DNA of 64,000 nt from Desulforamulus aeronauticus DSM 10349 (GTDB taxonomy: Bacteria > Bacillota > Desulfotomaculia > Desulfotomaculales > Desulfotomaculaceae). Location: assembly GCF_900142375.1 (NCBI RefSeq), contig NZ_FRAR01000011.1, positions 94,788 through 158,787 on the forward strand, read 5' to 3'. The position numbers were made by a program, and so were the translations under genes. Under the pieces are notes generated by a model, which saw nothing but the letters and a program-made list of their open reading frames with translations, was not told where the DNA came from and did not search any database. Positions 1 to 7,339 of the stretch are shown here, one piece after another. Every line of letters begins with the position of its first letter. Position 1 is the first letter of the stretch.

Positions 1-1026
1 GAACTGAGAAAAGAGTTCCCGGGTATTGAAAAATGCAGAAAGTGCATATGTGATGTAGAAATTAAGCACACCAAGCTCCTTAAGAACAAGGTCATCATTG
101 AAGGTGAAGTGGAAATGGAGTGCGCCTATACCGCCTTGAAAGATGACCAATCTGTTCATACCTTTGACCACACCCTCAAATTTAATGATTTTGTGGAAGT
201 CAGGGGCGCTGAACAAGGTATGGAAGTGGACGTAGATGCCATCGTAGAGTCCTGTGAAGTAGATGTTGGACGCGATTGCAAGATGGAACCTACCATCGTA
301 ATCCAGTTAAAAGTAAGAGTGCTGGAAGAGCGTTCAGTAGAGGTCATTACCGATATTGAAGGTGCCGATGTTGAGACTGTCAACCTGCAAATTGAAGATC
401 TGGTGGCTCAGGAATGCAAGCAAGTTATAGTGAAGGATGCCAAGGAGCCGCCGTCCCAGAAACCGGACATTGACAAGGTTAAGGAAGTTATCGCTAGTGA
501 TGTTATCATCAAGGACATCGATGTCATCAAAGATAAGGTTTTGATGAAGGGTGAAATTGAATTTGAAATTCTCTATACCGCTATGAACAAGGACCAGTCG
601 ATGCATATGATTCACCGGAAGGTGCCCTTTAAAACCTTTATTGATGTTCCCGGTGCCCGCCCGGATGACCATGCAGACATTGATGTAGAAGTTGAATGGG
701 CTAACGCTAAGCTAAATGAACACTGCGAGCTAGTGATAGAAGCGGTCCTTAATGTTTGCGCTAGAGTTACCGAGTTGATGGAGCAGCCCGTTGTGGTGGG
801 CTTTACTCCCAGACCTACCACAGCACCGCCCACGACGGCTCCCGAAGCCTGTGTGCCGGGAACCATCTTTAATTATACGATCGTTAAGGGAGATACCCTA
901 AGTAAATTGGCCCAACGTTATGGCACTACCGTGTCGGCCATTATGGCTATTAACCCAGAAATTCAAAACGCCAACCTGCTTACTGTGGGCCAGACCATCA
1001 AGATTCCTTGTGAAGCCAAGGGTTAA
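1..1026 (+). CDS. SPOCS (DUF3794) and LysM protein, 5' end missing
   Basis: The reading frame is open from base 1, so the gene starts before the window. It holds repeated DUF3794/SPOCS-type beta-rich units (about residues 1-120 and 145-250 of the visible part), a short Thr/Pro linker (TTAPPTTAPE), and a C-terminal LysM domain with the typical YTIVKGDTLSKLAQRYG start and VGQTIKIP end. In the family SPOCS+LysM proteins such as SipL and SafA-like proteins localise to the spore envelope, with LysM contacting cortex or peptidoglycan. It precedes another SPOCS-like gene by 30 bp and probably shares its transcript. The domains are clear; the exact family member is not, because the N-terminus is absent. 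Confidence 0.85.
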   Translation, partial: ELRKEFPGIEKCRKCICDVEIKHTKLLKNKVIIEGEVEMECAYTALKDDQSVHTFDHTLKFNDFVEVRGAEQGMEVDVDAIVESCEVDVGRDCKMEPTIVIQLKVRVLEERSVEVITDIEGADVETVNLQIEDLVAQECKQVIVKDAKEPPSQKPDIDKVKEVIASDVIIKDIDVIKDKVLMKGEIEFEILYTAMNKDQSMHMIHRKVPFKTFIDVPGARPDDHADIDVEVEWANAKLNEHCELVIEAVLNVCARVTELMEQPVVVGFTPRPTTAPPTTAPEACVPGTIFNYTIVKGDTLSKLAQRYGTTVSAIMAINPEIQNANLLTVGQTIKIPCEAKG

Positions 1027-1055
1027 TTATAAATTATTTATAAGGAGGTACAACA

Positions 1056-2189
1056 ATGCCTAACGGTAACGAAAGCGTTGCATTACCATTTGGTGGATGT
1101 GTATTGGTTAAGTTGCCCATTGTAATTGCCGATATTGTAGATTCCATTACAGTGGATAACGTCACCTGCCTGGATGAACAGGCTAAGAAAGTGGATCATA
1201 TCGATGTTAAAGTCGAGGACTTAGAAGCTGATCCTGTATGGAGCGGTCTGATCAGCCCTAGCAACCCGCATTATAGGCCGCCTTGCACCAGCACCAAGGC
1301 AACTTTCCATGCCTACGATCCTGAACCTTGTGGGGTCAGACAATTAAGAAGTGTTAATATTCACGGCAATATTCACAAGCAAATTTACTTTGTTAATCGT
1401 AATGATGAGGTAAGACACATGGGCGAAGATATTCCTTTCACTTGCAATATTAAGCCTGATCAAGATATCTTCGTCGAAAACTCGGGTAATGTGGACTTTG
1501 AGTTTAAAAATGTGGATATTGAAGTAAGTTTCCATTTGCCCCGGGCTACCCGGATTCAGCAGGTAGCTACCGTTAGCTTTACCCTGAAGATTACCGAAGA
1601 TCAGCAAATCTTCATTCAAACATGTATTCCAAACGGTGGCTTAATTGGCACCCAAGTATTATCCAACACAAGCTTTGAAACCTTTACCGGTTGCACTTTG
1701 AGTGAAGGTTGGGGTCAGTCTAACGCAGCAGCAGGGCAACCCGGTAGAAACGGTGGCTATTCCGTTGGTCTGGGTGGCCAATTGCAAAATCCTGGGGGTA
1801 CGGGAACCCCTTGTAGCGTTAGTGCAGGAGAACAGGCATCTATTTTCCAAAGCATTCCTGCGGCAACCCTGCGCCCAGGTCTTGTTTATGAATTTTGCTT
1901 CTGGGTACGGGATAACGTTAACGGCCAAATTGGTGTGATGGAAAATTATAACGTTGAAGCTAGGATTCGCTTCCTGGATGCAAGTGGTCAAACCATTAAT
2001 TCTGTGAAAACAGAAAGACGTAGTGCTACTCAAATTACCAATGCCTGGTCTCAAGTTTGCTTTACTTCTAACCCTGTTCCCGAAGGAACTACCTCTGGAG
2101 TGGTAGAGATTGTATTTATTCCTGAAACGGGGAATACCGCTTTTGTGCTAATCGATGATGCCACGTTAACTGTTAAAAGTGCCACGTAA
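1056..2189 (+). CDS. SPOCS-like spore envelope protein with C-terminal beta-sandwich region
   Basis: 377 residues behind a strong AAGGAGGT ribosome binding site. The first 190 residues resemble a SPOCS/DUF3794 domain (a GNIHKQIYFVN strand followed by VPFT-like IPFTCNI). A Gly/Asn/Ser-rich link leads into a region of about 170 residues that looks like a carbohydrate-binding-type jelly roll (NTSFETF near its start, VLIDDATLTV at its end, a pattern common in CBM-like domains). No signal peptide or membrane segment is seen, which fits a protein assembled on the spore from the mother cell. It lies just after another SPOCS gene and ends at a terminator. The spore role is inferred from the family. 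Confidence 0.7.
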   Translation: MPNGNESVALPFGGCVLVKLPIVIADIVDSITVDNVTCLDEQAKKVDHIDVKVEDLEADPVWSGLISPSNPHYRPPCTSTKATFHAYDPEPCGVRQLRSVNIHGNIHKQIYFVNRNDEVRHMGEDIPFTCNIKPDQDIFVENSGNVDFEFKNVDIEVSFHLPRATRIQQVATVSFTLKITEDQQIFIQTCIPNGGLIGTQVLSNTSFETFTGCTLSEGWGQSNAAAGQPGRNGGYSVGLGGQLQNPGGTGTPCSVSAGEQASIFQSIPAATLRPGLVYEFCFWVRDNVNGQIGVMENYNVEARIRFLDASGQTINSVKTERRSATQITNAWSQVCFTSNPVPEGTTSGVVEIVFIPETGNTAFVLIDDATLTVKSAT

Positions 2190-2215
2190 TAAATAATCCA
2201 CCTTTATTTTACAAA

Positions 2216-2245
2216 GCCGTCCAAACTCTGGACGGCTTCCCTATT
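2216..2245 (+). terminator. Rho-independent terminator
   Basis: GCCGTCC (2216-2222) pairs with GGACGGC (2230-2236) around a 7-nt loop, with a pyrimidine-rich tail. It closes the two-gene SPOCS unit. Confidence 0.75.
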
Positions 2246-2423
2246 TATACCGTTCAATCCAGGCTGCAGCTTCGGTCACTTATGGATTTACTTCACATAT
2301 ATTATAGTGGTAGCTTTTTTAGCCTATCGAAGGTAAAGTACTTTCCGATAGGCATAGGGTAAACCAAGCTTTCGCCCTGGGGTGGGGTTCTGCAAAAGCT
2401 TGGCGGAAGACAAGTTTTTCTAA

Positions 2424-2520
2424 CACTTTCTGGAAGTATAAAAACTCTATTGAAGAAAGTATAAGAAAAGCTAAGGCTTCCGCCTGCATCAAGGACTTGG
2501 CGTCAGCCAAGTTTTTCTAA
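2424..2520 (+). repeat. Dispersed palindromic element, copy A
   Basis: The segment reads CACTTTCTGGAAGTATAAAA, then AAGAAAAGCTAAGGCTTCCG, and ends CCAAGTTTTTCTAA. It matches 46632-46729 over its whole length, and 50540-50611 (opposite strand) over most of it. The ends AGAAAAGCT / AGTTTTTCT form an imperfect inverted repeat. A partial extra end (GACAAGTTTTTCTAA) sits at 2408-2422. The 3' end lies 22 bp before the next start codon. The stretch 2246-2541 has no gene; it also has a CCTATCG...CGATAGG hairpin near 2333-2362. Confidence 0.8.
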
Positions 2521-2541
2521 AAATAAAAGGAGGGGAGCAAT

Positions 2542-3252
2542 TTGGAAGAACATCGGGAGGAAATGAGTCCTAGGGAACAAGCCGCATCACAACCGTCTAG
2601 TACGCCCTCTGAGACTTTGTCCCAAGGGCTAGATGAGGCTATGTTCAAACTCTTATATTTCCAGGCTCAACAGGGTGCCGACCAAAACAGTACGATGATC
2701 ATGTTAGCTTTAATGAATCTGCTGGGTATTGTGAACTGCCTCAATAAAATGTTGCCAGAAAAACAAAAAGTACGGGGAACCGAGGATATGGCAACAAAGT
2801 TAGCCGATATGTTGGGGGGAGTATCTGGAACAGGGCCAGTTAACGACCAGGGGACGCCAACACCGAGCAGCCAGGGAGGAATCGACCCATCCATGATTGC
2901 AGCATTGGCCAGTATGCTAAGACCACCAAACCGTAGCTCCGAAGCACCGCCAGAGAACAAATCGGGTCTAGACCCCGCTTTGATGACCGCCCTTAGTATG
3001 ATGGGTAATGCTGGTGGTGGTGGTGCCAATCCCGCAGCACTAATGGCCATGTTGGCCAACCTGCTAGGGCCTAAGCGATCGCCCGAAAACCAGCGGCACC
3101 GAGAAACTCCAGGGAAAGAAGAAAAGACCGTGGCTCCACCGGAGGAGAAAAGTAAACAAACGCGAGAAAGTTCTAAAAAGGAAGCTGCCCCAGGCCCACG
3201 CGGGATGTTAAAATGGGATTCCCGCTTTGGCTCACCAACATCGTCGTTTTAA
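2542..3252 (+). CDS. Unrecognised protein upstream of YbaB paralogues
   Basis: 236 residues from a TTG start placed by AAAGGAGGGG about 10 bases upstream. I do not recognise the family. An acidic, polar N-terminus is followed by a helical, Met/Leu-rich segment (about residues 33-75, ending before PEKQK), then low-complexity Pro/Ser/Gly tracts separating short hydrophobic Met/Ala-rich helices (around 115-130, 147-175), and a highly charged Lys/Glu C-terminus. The two YbaB-like genes follow within 16 bp and 17 bp, so the three are very likely one operon and may form one nucleoid- or spore-related assembly. The repeated MxALxxM helices may mediate self-association. No function is assigned. Confidence 0.6.
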   Translation: MEEHREEMSPREQAASQPSSTPSETLSQGLDEAMFKLLYFQAQQGADQNSTMIMLALMNLLGIVNCLNKMLPEKQKVRGTEDMATKLADMLGGVSGTGPVNDQGTPTPSSQGGIDPSMIAALASMLRPPNRSSEAPPENKSGLDPALMTALSMMGNAGGGGANPAALMAMLANLLGPKRSPENQRHRETPGKEEKTVAPPEEKSKQTRESSKKEAAPGPRGMLKWDSRFGSPTSSF

Positions 3253-3267
3253 GGAGGGTGACTCACT

Positions 3268-3570
3268 TTGTTCGAAAATTTGGGTGGCATGATATCCCAG
3301 GTACAAAATATGCAAGAATCCCTTAAAGAGGTAGAGGTCCAAGTGGCTGTGGCTGAAGGTGCGGTTACGGTGACTATGAATGGTGCACAAAATATGGTAG
3401 CGGTTACCATTGCCCCGGAGTTACTTCAGGGTGATCTGGAAAATTTAGAAGATGCTGTATTGGCAGGGATTAAACTAGCCCAGCAGGAGAGTAAAGCTAA
3501 AGTTCAGGAACAGGTAGCCAAAATGACAGGCATCAATGTTAATAATTTTATGAACATGTTTAACGGTTAA
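3268..3570 (+). CDS. YbaB/EbfC family DNA-binding protein, paralogue 1
   Basis: 100 residues, TTG start behind GGAGGGTGA. The layout matches the YbaB/EbfC nucleoid-associated family: an N-terminal Met/Gln helix, a central beta sheet (VAVAEGAVTVTMNGAQNM) and a C-terminal helix ending KMTGI. Family members form dimers that bind DNA. The usual ybaB lies between dnaX and recR; here the gene sits instead with a second YbaB-like gene and an unknown gene, so this is a lineage-specific copy. The family's PGL-like motif before the final residues is not evident. Confidence 0.8.
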   Translation: MFENLGGMISQVQNMQESLKEVEVQVAVAEGAVTVTMNGAQNMVAVTIAPELLQGDLENLEDAVLAGIKLAQQESKAKVQEQVAKMTGINVNNFMNMFNG

Positions 3571-3586
3571 AGGGAGGCGAACAGAA

Positions 3587-3886
3587 TTGCTAGGCAATAT
3601 GACCAAAATATTTGGCCAATTACAGGGATTACAGCAAACTTTAAAAGATCTTGCGGTGGAAGGGAGTGCCGGTAACGGGTTAGTCAAAGTTTTTGTTAAT
3701 GGCCAGCAAAATATAGTGTCAGTTCATTTTGACCCCGAGCGCATTCATTCTGTGGAACCCGCTGAGGTAGGCTCACTGGTGGTAGAGGCCTACAATCAAG
3801 CTCAGTCTGAAAGTAAAGATAAAACCAAGGAAGTCGTGAGCAAAACCACCGGTCTAAATCTTTCCAACCTTCCGGGAATATTTTAA
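3587..3886 (+). CDS. YbaB/EbfC family DNA-binding protein, paralogue 2
   Basis: 99 residues, TTG start behind AGGGAGGCG, 17 bp after paralogue 1. Same plan: an N-terminal helix (MTKIFGQLQGLQQTLKDL), a strand region with VFVNGQQN and VHFDPERI, and a C-terminal helix with KTTGLNLSNLPGIF. The two products are clearly related but diverged, which suggests a heterodimer or division of labour rather than a recent duplication. It is followed at once by a terminator-like hairpin, so it ends the operon. Confidence 0.8.
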   Translation: MLGNMTKIFGQLQGLQQTLKDLAVEGSAGNGLVKVFVNGQQNIVSVHFDPERIHSVEPAEVGSLVVEAYNQAQSESKDKTKEVVSKTTGLNLSNLPGIF

Positions 3887-3898
3887 ATAATAGTTTGT

Positions 3899-3945
3899 GG
3901 GGAGTGGTGCAAAAGTACTTTTTTGCGCCACTTCCCTTTTTTGGC
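3899..3945 (+). terminator. Dispersed terminator-like hairpin, copy 1
   Basis: GGGGAGTGGTGC is followed by AAAAGTACTTTTTT and then GCGCCACTTCCC, with a T-rich tail. It is one of five hairpins in the window that share the loop region GCAAAACTA(C)TTTTTTGCG, all just downstream of genes. Confidence 0.8.
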
Positions 3946-4132
3946 ATGTCGGAAAGTATAAAACTTCCCGACACGCATAAGGGCAAACAGCCGCAACCCC
4001 TTACGACACATTAGCGCTTCATGGTGCACAGCACCTAATCTTGCGAGTGGTAACAATTACATAAATGCTATATTTTTCTTTTTAAGCGTTTTTTAATTAT
4101 GTTTTCAGGAGTCATGCAAAATTTGTCTTAAA

Positions 4133-4149
4133 ACGTTGTAACACAACGT
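4133..4149. promoter_or_regulatory. Inverted repeat, possible operator
   Basis: ACGTTGT-N3-ACAACGT is a perfect 7-bp inverted repeat, about 75 bp before the start of the small Cys-rich gene. The rest of the 338-bp gap 3887-4224 holds the hairpin above and a TGTCGG...CCGACA hairpin near 3956-3982; no other gene is visible. Confidence 0.4.
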
Positions 4150-4224
4150 ATCCCTTTCTCATAATTTAATGTAAGAACGGTCCCGGGATATCGTTCACAG
4201 ATTTAATCATAAGGAGGAATTCCG

Positions 4225-4422
4225 ATGTCCAACGTATTAGAAGGCATTAAGGAAAAATGTTTTGGAGGCGGTGGTAATGTAGGCATTTGTTGCTGTCTGT
4301 TACTTGCTCTATTCATCATCGGTGTTGCACTCGTATTTTGTGGCATTCTGCCGGTCCACCTGCTTGGTCTGTATCTGTTCCTGGTTCTAGCCATCTTCTG
4401 CGCCTGCTTCTGCTGGTGCTAG
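4225..4422 (+). CDS. Small Cys-rich membrane protein
   Basis: 65 residues with an ideal AAGGAGG ribosome binding site. After about 12 polar residues (MSNVLEGIKEKC) and a GGGG turn there are two hydrophobic stretches (about 20-40 and 43-62). Eight cysteines are visible, at C12, a CCC run near 23-25, one in mid-sequence and CACFCWC at the very C-terminus. A two-helix membrane hairpin is likely. It stands alone between a possible operator and a hairpin. Function unknown; the cysteine runs could hold metal, be acylated or cross-link. The strong translation signal and clean boundaries support a real gene. Confidence 0.65.
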   Translation: MSNVLEGIKEKCFGGGGNVGICCCLLLALFIIGVALVFCGILPVHLLGLYLFLVLAIFCACFCWC

Positions 4423-4450
4423 CCACCAACAAAGTTTTGTATCCATTATG

Positions 4451-4482
4451 GGAAAGGGCTACACCCTTGTGTAGCCCTTTCC
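4451..4482 (+). terminator. Stem-loop after the Cys-rich gene
   Basis: GGAAAGGGCTACAC pairs with GTGTAGCCCTTTCC around a 4-nt loop. The stem is perfect but no T-run follows, so it may stabilise the 3' end rather than act alone as a terminator. Confidence 0.6.
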
Positions 4483-4541
4483 ACCAGGATATTTGAACTG
4501 CGAGGGCAGTAAGGGGCAGTTGAGGGAAGGAGTTGATTACC

Positions 4542-5096
4542 GTGAGTGAAAAATCCAGCAGCCGGCTCGCTAGCAACCTCGAGCAGCTGGTCTCCAGAAT
4601 GGAAAACATCCATTTCCAGAGGGGCAGTGAAATGGACCAGGTTTCCGGTGTGCTGGGGAATATGGATAAACTGGTAGATGTCCTTGCTCGAATAGAACTG
4701 CAGCGTCAGTCTGAACAGCAATTAAACGAAAAACTTGACCGCTTAAGTAAAATCATGGAGAGGGTATCTGAGGAAACTGTACCTACCAGAGATGATGATG
4801 TTGCTGTAGAGCAAACCCTGCGAAAAATCATTAAAGGGGTAAAGGTTACCGGTAAAGTGATGGATATTATTGCTGGCAGCCTAGGAGCTATGTTTGACAC
4901 CATTTCTACCACCGTAAAACAACCTGATCGGCAAAATTTAACCAGATCCAACAATAAAGAAATTGATTTAGCCAGTGTTTTAGCCCCCGTTGGAGCCCTA
5001 CTGCAGGGATTCCTGGGTGTTGCCTCAGAACAAAGCGATTCCAGCAGTAAGTCGAGCCAGAGCAAGACCAGTAAACCCGAAGATATAGCAGATTAA
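4542..5096 (+). CDS. Unrecognised helical protein
   Basis: 184 residues. GTG at 4542 is chosen because GGGAAGGAG ends 9 bases before it; the in-frame TTG at 4533 abuts that site. The first 75 residues are strongly helical with heptad-like spacing (LEQLVSRMENIHFQR, KLVDVLARIELQ, LNEKLDRLSKIMERV), so a coiled coil is likely. A second helical part (about 95-125) contains VKVTGKVMDIIAGSLGAMFD, and the tail is a Ser/Lys-rich disordered segment. No catalytic motif or signal peptide. It lies 28 bp before the subtilase gene and could share its transcript. Function unknown. Confidence 0.6.
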   Translation: MSEKSSSRLASNLEQLVSRMENIHFQRGSEMDQVSGVLGNMDKLVDVLARIELQRQSEQQLNEKLDRLSKIMERVSEETVPTRDDDVAVEQTLRKIIKGVKVTGKVMDIIAGSLGAMFDTISTTVKQPDRQNLTRSNNKEIDLASVLAPVGALLQGFLGVASEQSDSSSKSSQSKTSKPEDIAD

Positions 5097-5124
5097 TGCG
5101 GCATCGACCAGAGGGGATGAGGCT

Positions 5125-6222
5125 ATGGTCGATAAAGAAAAAAGAGTAAGAATTATTCTTTTTAAAGATCCTTTTCAGCGTGGTGAACTGACTCGGCATC
5201 ATGCTGGTTTAGTAAAATGGATGAGGGCACAAAAACCCCAAACCCTGCCAGGGATTAATGGTGTAATTTGTACCTTGCCATCAAGTATTTCCGATGAGGA
5301 GATACTTTCCACCGGTGGGGTTAAGGCGGTGGAAGAAAACTTTAAAATAAGTCTGGTTCCTTGGGCACCGGTTAAGTTTAAAAATTTATGGTCTAAGTAT
5401 GAGCAAATCATACCCTGGGGTGTGCAGTATATTGGTTCACATTTGTGTTGGCAGGAAACCAAAGGTCAGGGAGTAAGAGTTGCGGTTATCGACAGTGGAA
5501 TTGATGGAAACCACCCCAACCTAGGGGATAATCTTAAGGGTGGAGTAAATTTTGTTAACCCAGGTGCCTCCTTTGCGGATGATAACGGTCACGGTACTCA
5601 TGTTGCCGGCATTATTGCCGCTTCGGACACGGGTACAGGTATCATTGGAGTGGCCCCGGAAGCAGAACTATTTGCTGTGAAGGTTCTGGATAAATGGGGC
5701 GAAGGTACGGTGCAGGGTGCCATTAATGCCATTGATTGGTGTCTACGAAACGGTATTCATGTGGTCAATATGAGCTTCGGTACGGATAAATACAGCCGTG
5801 CTTTGGAAGAGGCCGTTCGGGTGGCCCACAACCGTGGCTTGTTGATTGTGGCAGCTGCGGGTAATGATGGCGGCCCTGATACGGTGGATTATCCCGCTGT
5901 GTTTGACCAGACTATCAGTGTGGCTGCAGTAGATCAGCGAGGAAGGTTGGCTAGTTATAGCAGCAGTGGCCCAGAGGTAGATTTATTGGCACCAGGGAGC
6001 AATATTCTCTCTACTTACCGCTGGGGTAGCTTTGTTAGACAAAGTGGCAGTTCCATGGCCACTGCCCATATTTCTGGTGCTGTTGCCTTACTAAAGGCAA
6101 AATACCCGAAGGAAGATATTCATAGACTGCGCCGGAGACTTATTTCCGGAGCCAGGAGACCCAAATTTCTGGCTGAGAAAGGGACTGGAGCAGGAATTGC
6201 AAGGGTAGATCTTTCATTATAA
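5125..6222 (+). CDS. S8 subtilisin-like serine protease, apparently intracellular
   Basis: 365 residues. The catalytic triad is complete: D123 in VAVIDSGIDG, H156 in DDNGHGTHVAG, S310 in GSSMATAH, with the oxyanion Asn N247 in AAAGND. About 100 residues precede the catalytic domain and look like a short propeptide or I9-type inhibitor region, but there is no signal peptide, so the enzyme probably acts in the cytoplasm or in the sporulating cell, like IspA/AprX types. It follows the coiled-coil gene by 28 bp. The substrate is unknown; a role in sporulation or protein turnover is inference. Confidence 0.9.
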   Translation: MVDKEKRVRIILFKDPFQRGELTRHHAGLVKWMRAQKPQTLPGINGVICTLPSSISDEEILSTGGVKAVEENFKISLVPWAPVKFKNLWSKYEQIIPWGVQYIGSHLCWQETKGQGVRVAVIDSGIDGNHPNLGDNLKGGVNFVNPGASFADDNGHGTHVAGIIAASDTGTGIIGVAPEAELFAVKVLDKWGEGTVQGAINAIDWCLRNGIHVVNMSFGTDKYSRALEEAVRVAHNRGLLIVAAAGNDGGPDTVDYPAVFDQTISVAAVDQRGRLASYSSSGPEVDLLAPGSNILSTYRWGSFVRQSGSSMATAHISGAVALLKAKYPKEDIHRLRRRLISGARRPKFLAEKGTGAGIARVDLSL

Positions 6223-6366
6223 TCTTCCCGGGGGACATATAAAGTGAACAAGGATGGTAGATATCGACCCCGGTCGGAAGCTTGATATCCGGCGGGGGTT
6301 GATTGTTGGTGTATAATGGCCCGCTATCTGGTAAAGAATAGGACAGAACATTAGGAGGTGAAAAGT

Positions 6367-6615
6367 TTGACCGGGCCAAAGATCCAAGACCATCAGAATG
6401 AAACGAAAACCTTTAAGCTTGGTGGCTTGCAGGAGGATGGTCGGCACCAGAAGCAAGAAATTGAGACTTATGTCTCTCAAATTGACGGGGTAGATAGTGT
6501 ATTGGTTAATCTGGAACAAGGAACAGTCACTATAGATTTTGATCCCGGGGCGATTCATCCAGATTATTTGCGAGGGACCCTCAGGTCACTGGGACACGAT
6601 ATACTGCCACAATAA
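6367..6615 (+). CDS. HMA-like small protein without metal-binding cysteines
   Basis: 82 residues from TTG at 6367, placed by AGGAGGTG (6353-6360); the GTG at 6358 overlaps that site. The fold pattern resembles heavy-metal-associated domains: a helix, then IDGVDSVLVNLEQGTVTIDFDP and a second helix ending LRSLGHDI, matching the GV..V.V....... V.YDP...... L...I...GY pattern. The CxxC copper-binding motif is replaced (QEDGRHQK region), so metal chaperone activity is unlikely. It is monocistronic with its own terminator and a TATAAT-like sequence at 6312-6317. Its role is unknown. Confidence 0.6.
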   Translation: MTGPKIQDHQNETKTFKLGGLQEDGRHQKQEIETYVSQIDGVDSVLVNLEQGTVTIDFDPGAIHPDYLRGTLRSLGHDILPQ

Positions 6616-6620
6616 TGGAA

Positions 6621-6642
6621 GCAGGCCAAGGGCCTGCTTTTT
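6621..6642 (+). terminator. Rho-independent terminator
   Basis: GCAGGCC-AAG-GGCCTGC followed by TTTTT, just after the HMA-like gene. Confidence 0.9.
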
Positions 6643-6732
6643 CACACACCATCAGAAATATACGACATATATGCCAGCTGAATTTGGCTTCATTAGAAAA
6701 TAATACTAACCTTACAGTTATTATCAGGATAG

Positions 6733-6763
6733 AGAAAAACGAAGGTTTACACCAAGTTTTTCT
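6733..6763 (+). repeat. Short remnant of the palindromic element
   Basis: AGAAAAAC (6733-6740) and GTTTTTCT (6756-6763) match the two ends of the element at 2424-2520 with the middle missing. It lies just before the ribosome binding site of the next gene. Confidence 0.5.
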
Positions 6764-6777
6764 AACGGGAGGTAGCG

Positions 6778-7224
6778 ATGGACGGAAAAATGCTAGCACT
6801 CATTATTGCCGCCACATCTGGCCTTACTATGGCTCTGCAGGGAACCCTGAATTCTGCGTTGGGTAAGGTAGTGGGATTGTGGGAGACCACCTTTATTGTT
6901 CATGCTGTGGGCACAGTGGTGGTGGGAATTTTGGTTTTTATTTGCCACCTGGGGGCCTGCGATTTGGGGAAATGGATCAGTGCCCCCTGGTATACCTACC
7001 TGGGAGGTGTCCTTAGTGTCTTAATTATTTATATGGTGGCCCGGAGTATTCCCGTCGTGGGTGTAGCCCCGGCCACCACGGCCATCATTCTGGGACAAAC
7101 TCTCACTGCCGCAGCCGTTGATCATTTCGGGCTTTTTGGTGTAGAAAGAATTCCCTTTAGCTGGTACCACGTAGCAGGCACCTTCCTGATGGCCGGAGGG
7201 GCGTTTTTGTTGCTGAAAAAGTAA
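6778..7224 (+). CDS. DMT-type membrane protein (DUF606/YdcZ-like)
   Basis: 148 residues, ATG behind CGGGAGGTAG. About four to five membrane helices cover the sequence (about 5-25, 38-58, 70-90, 98-115, 125-146). The N-terminal ATSGLTMALQGTLNSALGK and the central PVVGVAPATTAIILGQT fit the DUF606/YdcZ half-size drug/metabolite transporter family, which is thought to work as a dimer. Family substrates are poorly known. Monocistronic, ending at a two-way terminator shared with the convergent alanine symporter gene. Confidence 0.8.
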   Translation: MDGKMLALIIAATSGLTMALQGTLNSALGKVVGLWETTFIVHAVGTVVVGILVFICHLGACDLGKWISAPWYTYLGGVLSVLIIYMVARSIPVVGVAPATTAIILGQTLTAAAVDHFGLFGVERIPFSWYHVAGTFLMAGGAFLLLKK

Positions 7225-7290
7225 TGTTAGCCAATAAATAGTTTTTATTTCTGCTTTGAACTTGATGAAAGTTTAAAGACAATCGAAAAT

Positions 7291-7324
7291 AAACCCCTGC
7301 GGTTTGATAACCACAGGGGTGTTT
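7291..7324. terminator. Bidirectional terminator
   Basis: ACCCCTGCGGTT pairs (with one mismatch) with AACCACAGGGGT around TGAT, with A-rich 5' and T-rich 3' flanks, between two convergent genes. Confidence 0.85.
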
Positions 7325-7339
7325 GCTATATGCTTAGAA

